A stretch of 64,000 bases of DNA from Cydia pomonella (GCF_033807575.1 NC_084711.1:8928001-8992000), one strand, 5' to 3'. Positions 32,450 through 44,960 are shown, counted from the stretch's first letter. Notes: generated by a model not told the origin, from the letters alone. Program-made: numbers and translations.

Positions 32450-35323
32450 TTACAAGGTATCGCAATAGAAAAGCACCGGTGGGGGTGTCAAAGTAAGCCC
32501 AACCTTTCCTTTCATATCTTCTTCAGAAGGAGGGTCTGAAGCAAGTCGTAATCTGCTACGACGGAACAGTTTGGCCACCAGGCCACAAGATATCATTCGG
32601 GAAAGCTCGTCTCCTGGGCACATGCGCTTTCCTAAGTAAAAGAATATTTTATAGTAAGATTTAGCTATCATTTTACAAATACGACGAATAAGAGTGTTAT
32701 GTACTTTCTAAAAATACAAAAATATGGCTAAAAACTTACAAATATTATTAAAGTTATGAAAATGCTTTCACTTATGTACCTGTTTGAAAAGGTATAAATT
32801 CTTGAGGTTTGAGGAGACTACCGTCGTGAGAAATGAAACGACTAGGCTTAAATTCTTCTGGGTCCTTCCATGCTTCGGGATCCATGTGCATTGCCCACTG
32901 TAGAGGGATTACCATTGCCCCCTTTGGGACTTTGTAGCCTCCCAACATAGTATCCTGAGAAAAAGCATTTTTGTCAGGTATACATCCTTACAGTCTAAGG
33001 CAACAAACATGGCGAACTTCTACAAACTTGTAGACATCCGTGAGGAATTCCGACTGGAACTATAGAACGAATACGTTGAGTTTCACAAATGGCTGCCATA
33101 AGAAGTGGTAATCGGGTACTGTCGACTTGATCTTCTTCCGGATATACATTTAAAATTTCTGTTCGTATGCGCTCCTAAAAAATAAAAAAGTTTATTTCAT
33201 CTCATTTATTGCAGTCATGAACATAATTATTTGACAAAGAACAAAAAATAATAAAGAAAACACAGGTATGTGAAAATTAATGAGGTCACGAGTACTAATT
33301 ATTATAATTGTATATGATATAGATAATATTACAGTATCTATCGTAGCGGATGAGACTACGCGTTCAAAGTATATACCATTCTCTGTAAGCATTTCCCCGC
33401 TACAATTAATGCTTATTGTACAGTGAGCTGCGAAATGCATGGAGAAATTATAAATGAATTCATTGATAAAGGCGCCATGCACTATTACGGCTGATGGTAC
33501 ATTAAAATCATACCTGTTCTTCCGGATACAGAGCCATGTACAATAAAAACCATGCCAAAGTAACGGAAGTGGTGTCCAGGCCTGCTCCGAACATATCAGC
33601 TGAAAGGTAGTAGAGTTGTTCATCTCGGACAAAAGCTGCTGAGTTATCACCACTCTCAAACCTCTTTTTCTGTTCCTCTAGGAAACTGTCTAAAATACAA
33701 TCTCCTTCAGTTGCAATTAATGTCTCAGGATTAAAAAAGTGTTCTTCTGCTTGGTCTACATGTTTACTGTACGTGACACATTTAATATAACCATCTGGGT
33801 GTTCACTATGAAGATCAGCGTGAGGTGGGTATTCAGCCCCGGGTGGTGTGACTAGTCCCAGCATTTTGCGACGTCTTGATATGATACTGGCGTAAAACCT
33901 GTGCGTTTGTGCTTGACCTCGAGTAAGTGTTTCCATAGTTTTTCGAATAGATGACGAGAAAAATCTAAAAAAAAAGTATAGTAAAAAAAAAACAGGATAA
34001 AACTATATTATAACTTACCGCTACTAGTAAGTAGTAACGACACTTACCTCATAAAAGGCAAAAAGTTTACAACACCAGATACTCCCATTTCATAACACCC
34101 TTCCTCTTGGATCTGCCTTAACCAATGCCAAGTTTTGTCTTCAGGTGGAAATTTAAAGCCAAATACTATTTCATTTACTACATTGCCGAGTGAGTTAGAC
34201 ACCATGTGCGACAGATCCATGGGTGAGCCAGCCGATTTTGCCACATTCTACCAATAATTAAGCAACATTTTAGAATAAACCTCGGACACGTTGTCAATGC
34301 AATTCATTCGGTTTAAATAAAGGATTGAGGAATAAAACAGCAAAAAAATCTAAGATAATATAAGTACAAGTTTTTGCTGTCTGAATCTCAGAAACACTTT
34401 GTCACTGACAAAAGGTCACATTGAACAAAAGCCTTAATAAATGTAGCTTTTTTGAGCGGATAACAAGAAGTCTGAACTTAGTATGGCCAGGGCACCTTCA
34501 CAGTATATTATATGAATTCTCAGTATAATGACCTTATATGCAAATGAAACGAAACATTTAATATAACATTTGTACAACCTTTTATTTATATCATTGGCAT
34601 ACTTTATAGGTCTTCATTCTTGTAAAGAAAACCATAGGTAGTCTTGGTTACGCCTACAGGCAACGACTATATTTAGTCAGAGTAAATAGTAAATCAAAAT
34701 GTTAGGTATTTTCTCTTACTTACGTCTAGAAGTTCATACACTCCGGATGCAATTCTTTTCTCTAACTTTTCTCTGGATGCACTATGCTTGCTCATTCCAT
34801 AACTTTTCAGCCATGTTGTCACCAGTTTTCTTTGATCTTTCCATAATTGACCTTCAGCGCAAATTATTCCTAAAAGAATTAAGTGTCAGGAAGGTGTAAC
34901 AATCAATGTAGGTATTCTATTAAATTCTTTATATATTAAATAAAAGAGATAATTCTCAAACGTTATATTAGGCTTACCATTTCCGTGCATTATTCCATGG
35001 GTTAAAAATAAAGGAGCTCTGCCAGAAAAAGCATCCTTTGCAAAAGCTTCTCTGATTAATTTATGATCGGACAGTACTACCGCATAAATACTGCCCATCC
35101 CAATTCCATAAATCGGACCGTACTGCCTGGATAATTTAGTTAATGTCAAATGCGGATGGTTTCGGTCAATGAACGGCAAATATCCGACCACTGGCAGGCC
35201 CCACGGGCCCGGAGGTAAGCTCCTCCATTCTTTAATTTTCTTGCTTATCCAGAACCCAACTACAAACGTACACAGCCATACAAAAAAGAAATCCATGCTC
35301 TTCTGAAACAACATTATGTTCAC
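32450..35323 (-). CDS. Cytochrome P450 CYP306A1 (phantom), ecdysteroid 25-hydroxylase
   Basis: Seven exons on the minus strand: 35323-34978, 34869-34724, 34247-34048, 33964-33514, 33174-33028, 32954-32780, 32631-32450. All introns are GT-AG (the fifth donor is a weaker GTTTGT) and the frame closes to 548 residues. A short N-terminal anchor (10-26) precedes PPGPWG (37-42). The I-helix is AGLDTT (358-363), the K-helix ETQR (412-415), and the haem loop PFQTGKRMCPG has its Cys at 493. A hydrophilic insert (about 265-325) precedes the I-helix. Family features are GIMHGNG, ICAEGQLWKDQR and VGIPHGCLQD. In insects this ER enzyme adds the C25 hydroxyl to the ketodiol in ecdysone synthesis, mainly in the prothoracic gland. 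Met4 or Met10 could also be the start. Confidence 0.95.
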
Positions 35324-37185
35324 ATCATAAATTGCTTAATTGAGGTAGGTATAATAAAAAGGAAAAATATTATTATGTGAAAAGGCTATTAAGAAATTAT
35401 AGTATTCTTTAAATTTAATCATAAAGACGTGCATTATGTTGATGACATTCCTATGCAAATTCGTTAGATGGGGTTGCGTCATCGTTTTAGCTTGGCATCA
35501 GCTTTAGCAAACTGGGTTTTAATTTGAATACTGAATTAATCAGAAAATTGCTCTCTGGATACGACCATATATTTTATATAGTATCGTCAAATAATCGTCA
35601 TATACTATAACTAGAATTTTGCTGTTTCAACACTTTCAACATAGTTTGTCCCGCCGCGCCTTATTTCAGTGGACACGGATACCATCAAATAGTGTCCGAT
35701 CAAAATCGGATTCGGTTTTGCTGTAGTAGGAAGGTTCGCGTTTGCTTTAGTTTCAGCCGAAACCGAACCTTAGACCGAAACCAACATTTCTGTCGGACAC
35801 TACCGTGAAACTAGTTGAAGAACAATTTATTTTTTAGTTAATCATTAGGCCACACCAATCTAGTGAATGGTTAATTTCTAATTTTATAATAATTATAGGC
35901 TTGACACGGCTAAAGCGTTTCACACGTCTTACTTGATTCGGTCGGCCTAACATCCTAACTAGGACACTAACTAGCATCCTAATAATTAATTCTTAATTAG
36001 TGCAGTCAGACTACTCTTACTTGGCATTTATTCAGGATGTTTACTTCCTAAACGCAGTTACCTCTTTAGGATTGTAAATTAAGACCTGAAAGATTTTATG
36101 ATTCGACAAAAATACTACAGGTGTATTTTTCAACGTCGTATCTCTATTAGGTACATTTGTAATTATGGTAGTGGCCAATGTCTTATCTTATGACGTATTT
36201 GCTTACGATGTTTTATTTTATTTTTCTTGTGATTAGTATTGTTAATATAAAAAACAGATACAGATTTGTAGGTTACTTTTAGATATATATTTTTATAAAA
36301 TGACAAAATTCGATACCACGTGTCATGATATGCAATTTGTAAAAAATGATCTACGTATGATTGTCATACGTACAGTTAAGTTAAAAAGCCTCTCAATTAA
36401 AAATCAATGAATTATAAGTCAATTAAAATTAATTAATTTTGAATCAATTAGGTAGAACTGTATTTACAATAGCAATAATTTTAGCCTTATTTATTACATA
36501 TGTTTTTCACTTAAACGTATGCAAATGCGTGGGTGCTAAAGATGAGCCTTCTAATATACATATGAGGCAACAAGCTGAAAAAAAAGGGTAACAGCGGAAT
36601 CTATTGTTTGTTTTTAAATATTAGCTTAATTTAGCAGAATGTCCTTATTTAAAAATCACCCTAACAATCTTACCTGTATTTTAGACCTGTCTGCTTGTTG
36701 CGATGATTTTTATTTTTAATTTGTTGTTCACATGCATCAGAACACTCATTATTAGCACGTACAGTTTTGCATATGTTTAACTTGTTTAAGTAAAAATAAT
36801 TTGCAAATAAATTACAATAATTTCTTAACACCTGGTATCGAATTTTGAAATTTTACCTAACAGTAACATACCAGTCTGTTACATATTTTTACTATGTATT
36901 AACTATACTAATAGGCCAACAAGAAGGTATAGAGAGAATTGCTAGGAACACAATTTTTGCCTCCGTAACTTTGTTTGGACTAGTTAGGAGAACAGATCAA
37001 AAGCTAATTAAGTTTTTCGATATTGAAAATTTTTCGAGATATTCTATCTTGAAAGTTTATTTTTGGTATCTACATTAGAGAAGCTACTAGGTCATGTTTG
37101 TTATTTTTTTCCGTATAAATCGGGAGTGCCAAATTCATTTATAGTAAGTATCACATTGACACCAACTCGAAGTAAAAACATATAA
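35324..37185. other. Upstream region of Cyp306a1; no other gene seen
   Basis: AT-rich, and it should contain the phantom promoter. I see no convincing TATA box or initiator close to the start codon. At about 35690-35815 a patch (gtgtccgatcaaaatcggat ... aaaccgaaccttagaccgaa ... tgtcggacact) has gtgtccga/tcggacac inverted ends and resembles a moth repeat. The open frame at 36845-37078 is not convincing. Confidence 0.45.
35685..35810. repeat. Possible small palindromic repeat with gtgtccga ends
   Basis: tagtgtccga at about 35683 and gtcggacacta at about 35793 form inverted ends around a body rich in cggttt and aaaccg. This suggests a MITE. One copy only in the window. Confidence 0.45.
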
Positions 37186-37189
37186 GCTT

Positions 37190-37530
37190 TTTACTCTTGA
37201 TGCTTCAATCGCTCAACCGATTTAGTTGAAATTTGGTATAGAGATATTTTGAGTCCAAAGACATAGTTTTTATCTCAAAAGTCATCCTTTAAAGACGTAA
37301 AATAGCATGTGAGGGAATCCAGCTTATTTGCCGAAGCTGAATTCCTGAGGTTTATACTGTCTAAATTTAAAATTAAAAAATCAAAGATGTAGACTATCCG
37401 AAATTTCATCTAAATCGGTTCAGCGATTATTGATTCCCCATACAAACTTCCACCCCAATTTTTACACCCTCGATAGATGATTTTGGCTATAAAAACTACC
37501 CTATGTCCTTTTCCGGGTTCAAACTATCCG
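37190..37530 (+). repeat. Lepidopteran interspersed repeat
   Basis: Blocks such as caaccgatttagttgaaatt, tggtatagagatattttgag, aatttcatctaaatcggttc and ccccatacaaacttccaccc are typical of a repeat common in moths, probably an untranslated retroelement region. No ORF. Confidence 0.55.
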
Positions 37531-37544
37531 TTGATTACAAGGGT

Positions 37545-37942
37545 GCATTCCTGAGCTTAAATTAAGTAACTTTCTCAAAGATACCGGTATTCTAATTAAC
37601 TCAATTTCGGAGATAATCAATAATTTATTTTTATATAAGGCCCTTACGAGCGTACATACGACGTACGAGCCTTAGGGCCTGTTTACATATTGATTAGTGT
37701 TTAGTACGAGCGTATGCATGTGCTACTAAATGTACGATGATGTTCGAAATGACATTGATATGTCACAGTTTTAAATTGTTCAATTGAATTAAATGTAATG
37801 CCCCGTGTTACATCAACGCTATATGCAACATTTAATATATATATATATTTTTTTTTTTTATTTATTATGCCATCTAGTTTCCTTAAACGTACTTACCCAT
37901 GCCCCGGAGTTAACAAAATTCAATAAAAACACAGTAAAAAAA
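37545..37942 (+). mobile_element. Diverged copy of the TA-flanked element at 18762
   Basis: The left interior matches 16288 and 18788 (gggtgcattcctgagctta, aagtaactttctcaaaga, taccggtatt). The right part (atgccccggagttaacaaaa, ttcaataaaaacaca) matches the right end near 19425-19455. The left terminal repeat is lost. Confidence 0.6.
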
Positions 37943-38070
37943 TACGCAAAACTTGACCATCTCCCCCTACCAACTAAGGAACAAATCAAATTATTTTATT
38001 TAAAAAAAAAGATTTGTGTTATTTAAGTAATCACACTACTATAGTTAACTTTTCGTTCTTGTTTTTTTTT

Positions 38071-38312
38071 ATAGGACATTATTACACAAATTGACTAAGT
38101 CCCACAGTAAGCCCAATAAGGTTTGTGTTATAGGTACCCAGTTAACAATATATATAATATATAATAATAAATACATAGGAAACACCCATGACTCAGGAAC
38201 AAATATTCGTGTTTATCACACAAATAAATGCCCTTAACAGGATTTGAACCCGGGACTACCGGCTTCATAGGCAGGGTCACTACCCACTAGGCCAGACCGG
38301 TCGTCCAATTAG
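38071..38312 (-). mobile_element. SINE family 1, full-length minus-strand copy
   Basis: On the plus strand it reads, from tail to head, ataggacattattacacaaa, ttgactaagtcccacagtaa, acacccatgactcaggaaca, ggatttgaacccgggac (B box) and ccactaggccagacc (A box). The head end lies inside the tandem duplication at 38275-38762. Confidence 0.87.
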
Positions 38313-38762
38313 TTTATGTAGAAGTTGCATTTGTGTTATTTTATTCCGATTAAAAAGTTTGTTGACTAAACTAATTCATAAATAAAGGTATATTTTATCA
38401 AATACTTTTTGTTTATTATCTTCAAAAAACCTTAGGTGTGCGCCACTCAGACTCACAAAATCTAATTTACTGAATATAATTTATTTATCATACGCACGTA
38501 GCTCATTCCAGAAAATATCATAGGTGGTCACTACCCACTAGGCCAGACCGGTCGTCCAATTAGTTTATGTAGAAGTTGCATTTGTGTTATTTTATTCCGA
38601 TTAAAAAGTTTGTTGACTAAACTAATTCATAAATAAAGGTATATTTTATCAAATACTTTTTGTTTATTATCTTCAAAAAACCTTAGGTGTGCGCCACTCA
38701 GACTCACAAAATCTAATTTACTTATCATACGCACGTAGCTCATTCCAGAAAATATCATAGGT
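38275..38762. repeat. 251-bp tandem duplication that captured a SINE head
   Basis: Bases starting ggtcactacccactaggcc at 38275 recur at 38526 (period 251), almost identical except that the second copy lacks 14 bases (tgaatataatttat). Each unit runs from the SINE's A-box end through unique AT-rich DNA to gaaaatatcatagg. The near identity indicates a recent event. Confidence 0.92.
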
Positions 38763-39694
38763 GCGTTTTGTTATGAAATATATCCCAAAACTCGTATCTT
38801 ATCTTTATCACTTCACCGCCATCTAGTGGTCACCGCCAAATATAACTAAGACAAGCGCCCATTCACTGTCACTCGGTTAATATATTTATACCTTTCATTT
38901 TCTTAGCTACAAAAAGCATTTTTTTTAGTAATTAAGGGTAGTATAATATATTTAACATTGTTAATACTCATTACGTCACCCTTGCATGTAAACAAGTTCT
39001 TTAGTAACACAATGCTACCAACATAGCAACACTATCACACATCACAGATAATAATGGACAATATTAGCTATGAATTTGGGAATAAAATGCTTACCGAAAA
39101 CAACTCCGACCGCTAGACAAAGAAATCGAACATTTAATGTGTCAAGGAAGGATTTGTGTAGTATTAATCACTATAGGTATATGTACTAATGTGTAAATAG
39201 ATACTGATAAACGCTAGCACAGTCAATGAGAAGCTATCACAGCACACTGATCACGTGGCCCCGTTCAAGGCGACTGTTCGCAGCGCCGGCGCTGCAACGA
39301 TACTAAGTGGAAACAAAACTTTATACAGAACTCAAATTTCAAATTTGTTATTCAATTCGAATTTTATTTTCAAATTCAATCAATATATTCTGATTCTTTC
39401 TAGATAGGAACAGCGTGGGGCTCTTTTACATTTGCGTCTGCAGGTAAATTTGAAGGAATAAATTACCTGGATGTTAGGACTACTCGGCTCGGGTGTCATA
39501 CGTTTTTTTTTTTGTGGAGATGAAACCGTTACATTATATTTTATCAAAAAACCTATCGGCTTTTAATGTTGACATAATAAGCGCATCAGTCACAAATTTA
39601 ATTGCTTATAATACAAATATGTTCACATTAATATATTCAAAGAAATAAATAAATGATTTACAGATTGATCGATTAATAAATCAGATCTTCAAGA
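38763..39694. other. Intergenic DNA; possible LINE tail fragment
   Basis: No gene. At 39333-39440, aactcaaatttcaaatttg followed by ggggctcttttaca resembles the antisense LINE 3' end at 44575-44660. It is too diverged for a firm call. Confidence 0.4.
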
Positions 39695-39702
39695 CTAATG
39701 GC

Positions 39703-40124
39703 CAGGGGTCGGACAAAAAGTGCGAATGACGTAAAAATGACGTAATCTTGCACACAGGATGATGTTTGAGTTTGTATTTAAACTTCCGTGTGACATGTAG
39801 TAACAAAGTAGTATTAATGAAGTAACAAAATAATCGTAAATAAATCCATGGAATTAATAATACATTTATGTATTTTTTTATGAAATTACGGAAGTTTTCA
39901 TTTTGTAGTTGAACCCAGGGTATGTTTGCTGCTATCATAAAATTTGTAAGGTTCATATTAAATTCACTTTGCCCTTTTTTCTACGTTTCCGACGTACGTG
40001 GCGATATCGTTTAATAAAGAGGTTGATAAATGATAAGTGATAATTGTTTATGAATATCAAAAATACTATTTGAAATCATCCTATAAGTGGTTTGACGTCA
40101 TCCGCACTTTTTGTCCGACCCCTG
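39703..40124. mobile_element. hAT-type MITE (422 bp)
   Basis: The ends are 30-bp inverted repeats with one mismatch. The left end is caggggtcggacaaaaagtg (39703 on) and the right end cactttttgtccgacccctg (to 40124). Flanking octamers ctaatggc (39695-39702) and ttaatggc (40125-40132) match at 7 of 8 positions, as expected for an 8-bp hAT target duplication. The open frame inside encodes no transposase features, so it is non-autonomous. Confidence 0.88.
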
Positions 40125-40132
40125 TTAATGGC

Positions 40133-40611
40133 GTTATTCATAAACTGAAAACGGAATAATGTTGGGGCAAAATGAATTAATGAAATATCTTTATTTTCAG
40201 GCAACTATTGGCCTATACATAAATACCTTAAAACTAGCATACATATTATGAAATATACATTACAAACAAAAAAAAAACATTTCGCAAGCCCGCCAATAAA
40301 TAAAAATGACAGGTAGGGAGTTCCTATATGGATCAACTCAATTATCGATGATTTTCCCATGAACTAGTTTTGCTCCAAGTTTTGCTGATTAAAATATAAT
40401 GGTGTTCAAAATAATTATCAAAACAAAATAATAACATTATTTTTTTCCATTTTATCTTTAAAAATGATTTTCAAAACTTTACTAATCGCGTTTTTTTTCA
40501 AGTGTGTCTTTCGGAATTACTTTCCCATCATCATCATATAATATAGGTAATACATATAGATTTAGATAAAACTAAATAATACCCTATTTTATAATGCAAT
40601 GATCTGACGGG
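40133..40611. other. Intergenic DNA, no gene seen
   Basis: AT-rich. Nothing recognised. Confidence 0.45.
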
Positions 40612-40980
40612 CCTGTCTGGCCTAGTGGGCAGTGACTCTGTTTTTCTTAGTTTATTTTATTCACGGAGAGGGCGAATTCGTTTACGCACCGTCGTCCCGG
40701 CCACGGACGGGGACGGTGTGTGGAACTCGCCGCTCCTGTCCCCTCTCTAGTGTACTACCCACCCACCCTGCCTATGAAGCCGATGGTCCTGGGTTCAAAT
40801 TGGCATTTATTTGTGTGATGAGCATAGATAATTGTTCCTGAGTCATGGGTGTGTTCTATGTATTTAAGTATTTGTATATTACGTATATCGAGTATCCACA
40901 ACACAAGCCTTCTTGAGCTTACTGTGGGTCTTGGTCAATTTGTGTCAGAATGTCCTTTAATATATATTTTTTATTTATTT
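40612..40980 (+). mobile_element. SINE family 1 split by a ~130-bp insertion
   Basis: The head (gcctgtctggcctagtgggc, A box) is separated from gcctatgaagccgatggtcc and the B-box region (gggttcaaa) by a foreign stretch at about 40637-40765. The insert is GC-rich and self-complementary (cgaattcg, cgcaccgtc, gggacggtgtg, gaactcg), like a small foldback element. The rest of the SINE body follows to 40980. Confidence 0.75.
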
Positions 40981-41270
40981 AATGGTACTCATAACTTTAT
41001 TTAAAACAATACCAATAAAAACACCATCACTAATATATGGGAAAACTTCGATAGTTAAGTTTATCGATACAGAAACTCCCTCCCTACTTATGATAGGCTC
41101 CCCGAACAATCCGATATCTGTTCATAAACATTTGTCAAATTTAACAAACCGTTTTTTTTTGACATTTCTGTTTGTTATAAAACTTATAAAGGAACTAATT
41201 TTAAAGAGGTTTGTAAGAAATTGTAATATTTTATGAATAATAAAGGGGTAAATATAAGAATATTATTTTA

Positions 41271-41512
41271 CGACCGGTCTGGCCTAGTGGATAGTGAGTC
41301 CTGGGTTCGAATCCCGGTAAGGACATTTATTTGTGTGATGAGCATAGATGTTTGTTCCAGAGTCATGAATGTTTCCTTTGTATTTAAGTATTTGTATATT
41401 ATATATATCGTTGTCTGAGTACCCACAACACAAGCCTTCTTGGCTTATCGTGGAACTTAGTCAATTTGTGTAAGAATGTCCCCATAATATTTATTTATTT
41501 ACTTATTATTTA
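41271..41512 (+). mobile_element. SINE family 1 with a short deletion in the head
   Basis: cgaccggtctggcctagtgg runs directly into agtcctgggttcgaatccc. About 20 bases between the A and B boxes (ccctgcctatgaagccgatg in other copies) are missing. Body and tail are complete. Confidence 0.85.
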
Positions 41513-41849
41513 AATGGGGTACAGAACCCAAAACCGACGAGCTTGATTTAGATTGAATCTTCAACTTCATGCAAAATGTTGCTCCTGTATTTGAAGGGTT
41601 AGGCATTAATGGAATTAATGTTTATCGTATCTAAATATGATAATATTAATTGTAACAACAAGTGTCAAATATTTACCTGCATATAGGAAAAAAGTAAACG
41701 AATTAGATTTATTTATTCAAACTCTATTGCACAAAAGAAAATTTATCGTACAAAGCTTTATCGCTCTGAACGCGTCATATAAGTAAGGCCTCTAAGTAAA
41801 AGTAAACTAGAAAGGTTGAAATCTAATTTAGCAGTTACTATGATTAATT

Positions 41850-44400
41850 CACAGATAGATTCGAATGATCCGAATAGACTTGATGCTTCATAATACCGTA
41901 TGTAAGGAATTTGATAAGACTTGCAGTAAGAAGCAAATTAAAATCACTAGTAAATTTAATGAGTCGGCAACTACTGGCATACGGAAAACTAGAGATCATT
42001 TATAACAACGTTATGACAGAGGTCTTACACCACTGACGAACGGTTCCACCAGTACGTGAGGAACTATTCTAAGCTATTTAAAAAAAAATTGTAATGTGGC
42101 AAAAGCAGCATACTTAAATGATAAAATTAAATCCTCACAAAATAAGGCCAAGGCAGTCTGGAACATAATAAATACTGAGACTGGCCAAAGAAATAAAAAT
42201 GAATCTGGAATTTCCTTGAAGATTGGAGATAAATTAGTAACTAACGCAATAGAGTTGGCCAATGGATTTAATAACTTATTTTCTATAATCCCTAGAGAAA
42301 GGACTAGATGGCTTCCTCTTCCTCAGTAGCTGAATCCACTCTCCGTCAAAATAGTATAAATAGATAATAATATCAGTAATTTTAATTTTCATCATGTTTC
42401 TCCTTTTAATATTTTTTTTTATACTACGTCGGTGGCAAACAAGCATACGGCCCGCCTGATGGTAAGCAGTCTCCGTAGCCTATATACGCCTGCAACTCCA
42501 GAGGAGTTCCATGCGCGTTTCCGACCCTAAACCCGCCCCCCCTCGTTGAGCTCTGACAACCTTACTCACCGGCAGGAACACAACACTATGAGTAGGGTCT
42601 AGTGTTATTTGGCTGCGGTTTTCTGTAAGGTGTAATATCTTGAGGTCTTTTAAACTGATTAAGATAATCAAGACGGAGGACTTATGGGGCGTGTCAGTCA
42701 AGGTACTGGAAACTATTCTGGATGTCGTGGCACCCACTCTAGCTTATATGTATTTTAATAGCTGTATAGACAATGGTGTTTTTCCGAACTTGATGAAGTA
42801 TTAAAAAGTACTTCCTAATTAGCACATAGACATAATCCTTCTGATTCTGTGAAAATATTCGAAAAGATAATGCTAACGCAGTTGATTTCTCACTTTAATT
42901 TGAACAAAATTTGGCACGCGTAGCAGTTTAGCTTCAGGAAAAGCAGGTCCACTAGTGATGCTGGAACCAGTTTAATTAAATTCATTTTGCAGGCATGGGA
43001 GGAGTCACATGATGCAATTGGCGTATTTTGCGACTTCTCTAAAGCTTTTTATTGTGTAGACAATGGCACTCTAATTAGCAAACTTGATTTTTATGGTATT
43101 AAAGGACTTGCATTAAATCTTATTAGATCATAACTGGCACAGAGAAAAGGTAGTAATATCTTCCGAAATAGCAGTGGAGATGGGAGTACCCCAAGGATCT
43201 ATTTTAGGCCCATTTTTATTCCTAGTGTATGTCAATGACCTGCCATATATGGTAAGCCGAAGATCAGGTATTGTTATGTTTGCTGACGATACTTCTTTAT
43301 TGTTCAAAGTTAATAGGAAAGATACTAAGCTTGTTGAACCAAACAATACCCTATCTATGATATCCGACTGGTTTGCTGCCAATAATCTATCAGTGAATCT
43401 GAGCAAAACAAAATGTAAATGTAAAAACATACTGTCAAACCTTAGAAATTATTTAGACTAATGTTTTTCTAGGAATAACTTTAGACTCTAAATGACAATG
43501 GGGCTCCCATGTAACTTCATTAACTAACAGATTGAGCTTCGCTGCGTTTACAGTAAGGAGAATAAGGCAGCTTACCATTTTAGAGACGGCACGGTTAGTC
43601 TACTTTGCTTACTTTAACAGTATAATTACTTATGGTCTTATTTTGTGGGAATCAGCTGCTGATATTGATTCAATATTAATTATGCAAAAGAGGGCAATTA
43701 GATCAATTTACAACCTGGGGTCGCGTGAGTCATTAAGAGAAATATTTCAAGAAATACATATTCTAACTCTGCCGTCGCTATATTGTATATTTGAAATAAT
43801 AATGTTTGTAAGAAAAACTTACACAATTGCCCAACGAAAGTTGATAACCCAAAGGCTACAAGAAACACAGGAAAGCTAACACATTATTGTAACATCTTAC
43901 AGACTGGCTAAAACAAGAAAGTCGTTCTTGGGAAATTGTATAAAATTATATAACAAGATAACAAAAAATGACACCGAGCTTACAGATTCTAAATTCAAAA
44001 CTGTTGTTAAGTAAGAATTCGGGAGCATACTATAAAATAAGTGATTATATCATGGATAGGAATGTTTAACAATGTAACGTCATGAATTAGCAATCTAGTG
44101 CATCAAATTTCTAAGTAAGTACGTACTGTATGTTATTTTATCTCTTTATTAAAATTCCATATTAATTTAAATTGTATTTTTTTATTTAATGCATATTAGT
44201 TATAATATGTAGTGTTTTGATTTGAGAAGAGGTGCCCTGCCGAGTTTTTTGCCGGTCCCTTATTGGGATACCCTCAAACAATTTAGGGGGGATTTAAATC
44301 TTCCCGGGTTAGAGCCGGCGTAGCTTTATTTGACGTTCATAAGCGCATTGTAATATGCCTACTTGGAAAATAAATTATCTTTATCATTAAATAAGAAAAA
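41850..44400 (+). mobile_element. Decayed LINE (CR1/Jockey-like) with reverse-transcriptase core
   Basis: This is the largest LINE relic here. Pieces in shifting frames give a pre-RT segment (NVAKAAYLNDKIKSSQNKAK at about 42090-42150), then FRKSRSTSDAG, motif A (VFCDFSKAFYCVD near 43023), motif B (GVPQGSILGPFLFLVYVNDL near 43180) and the catalytic FADD at 43279-43290. Thumb sequences such as RLVYFAYFNSIITYGLILWE and QKRAIRSIYNL follow. The catalytic aspartates remain, but stops and frameshifts abound, and motif A has Tyr where Asp is usual after AF. The 3' UTR reaches tgcctacttggaaaataaat at about 44360-44385. A second repeat interrupts it at 42413-42632. Confidence 0.85.
42413..42632 (-). 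mobile_element. Poly(A)-ended repeat inserted into the LINE
   Basis: Truncated copy of 19830-20190 (poly(T), actacgtcggtggcaaacaa ... ggttttctgtaaggtg). The bases taatat occur on both sides (42407-42412 and 42633-42638). Removing the insert and one copy makes the LINE reading frame continuous, so it inserted after the LINE. Confidence 0.85.
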
Positions 44401-44574
44401 ATACAATATAAACTACTATAGAAATCATGCAATTACATACAGTAGATGCTATGATTTAAAAATACATATGTACATAAAATCATACAAATACATACGTATC
44501 TCTTTCAGAAAACATATTGAGTTCTTACAAAAGAAAAATAAAATAAAAGAAATGTGATATATTTTAAATTCAAA

Positions 44575-44960
44575 TACAAAATTGAAATTCAAAATTCAAA
44601 TTCAAAATTCAAAAATTTATTCTGCAAGTAGGCCTCAAGGGCTCTTTTACAAGTCAATACAACATTTATAGTAACATCATATAGTGACATGAAAAATACA
44701 TAACAACATTTATAAATACAACAGCCAATACCTGGGTAAACATTACATTATAATAATCTTAAAATAAATAATTACTACAATACAATAGAGATGTATAGTC
44801 TCTATGGTTAAAAACACATTAAATCTGGAGATGTAAAAGGTCCCCAATGTCAGAGTACTAAAACTAATAAAATTTGGAGGTGTAAAGTCTCTCCAAGTGT
44901 CAAAATAAAATTTATACTAAATAAATAAACCGCGTCTGAACTGTTAAACAAGCAGTCTCA
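44575..44960 (-). mobile_element. LINE 3' end (minus strand) with TTGAA-type tail
   Basis: On the minus strand the sequence ends gcctacttgcagaataaatt followed by repeated ttgaattt/ttgaattttg units (plus strand 44575-44620). This is the usual 3' terminus of a moth LINE. No ORF remains, so only the 3' UTR was inserted. Confidence 0.65.

Noticed and set aside
33192..33659. 155-residue minus-strand open frame
   Set aside because: It runs through Cyp306a1 intron 4 and part of exon 4 in the wrong frame.
34699..34899. Plus-strand open frame
   Set aside because: Antisense shadow of Cyp306a1 exon 2.
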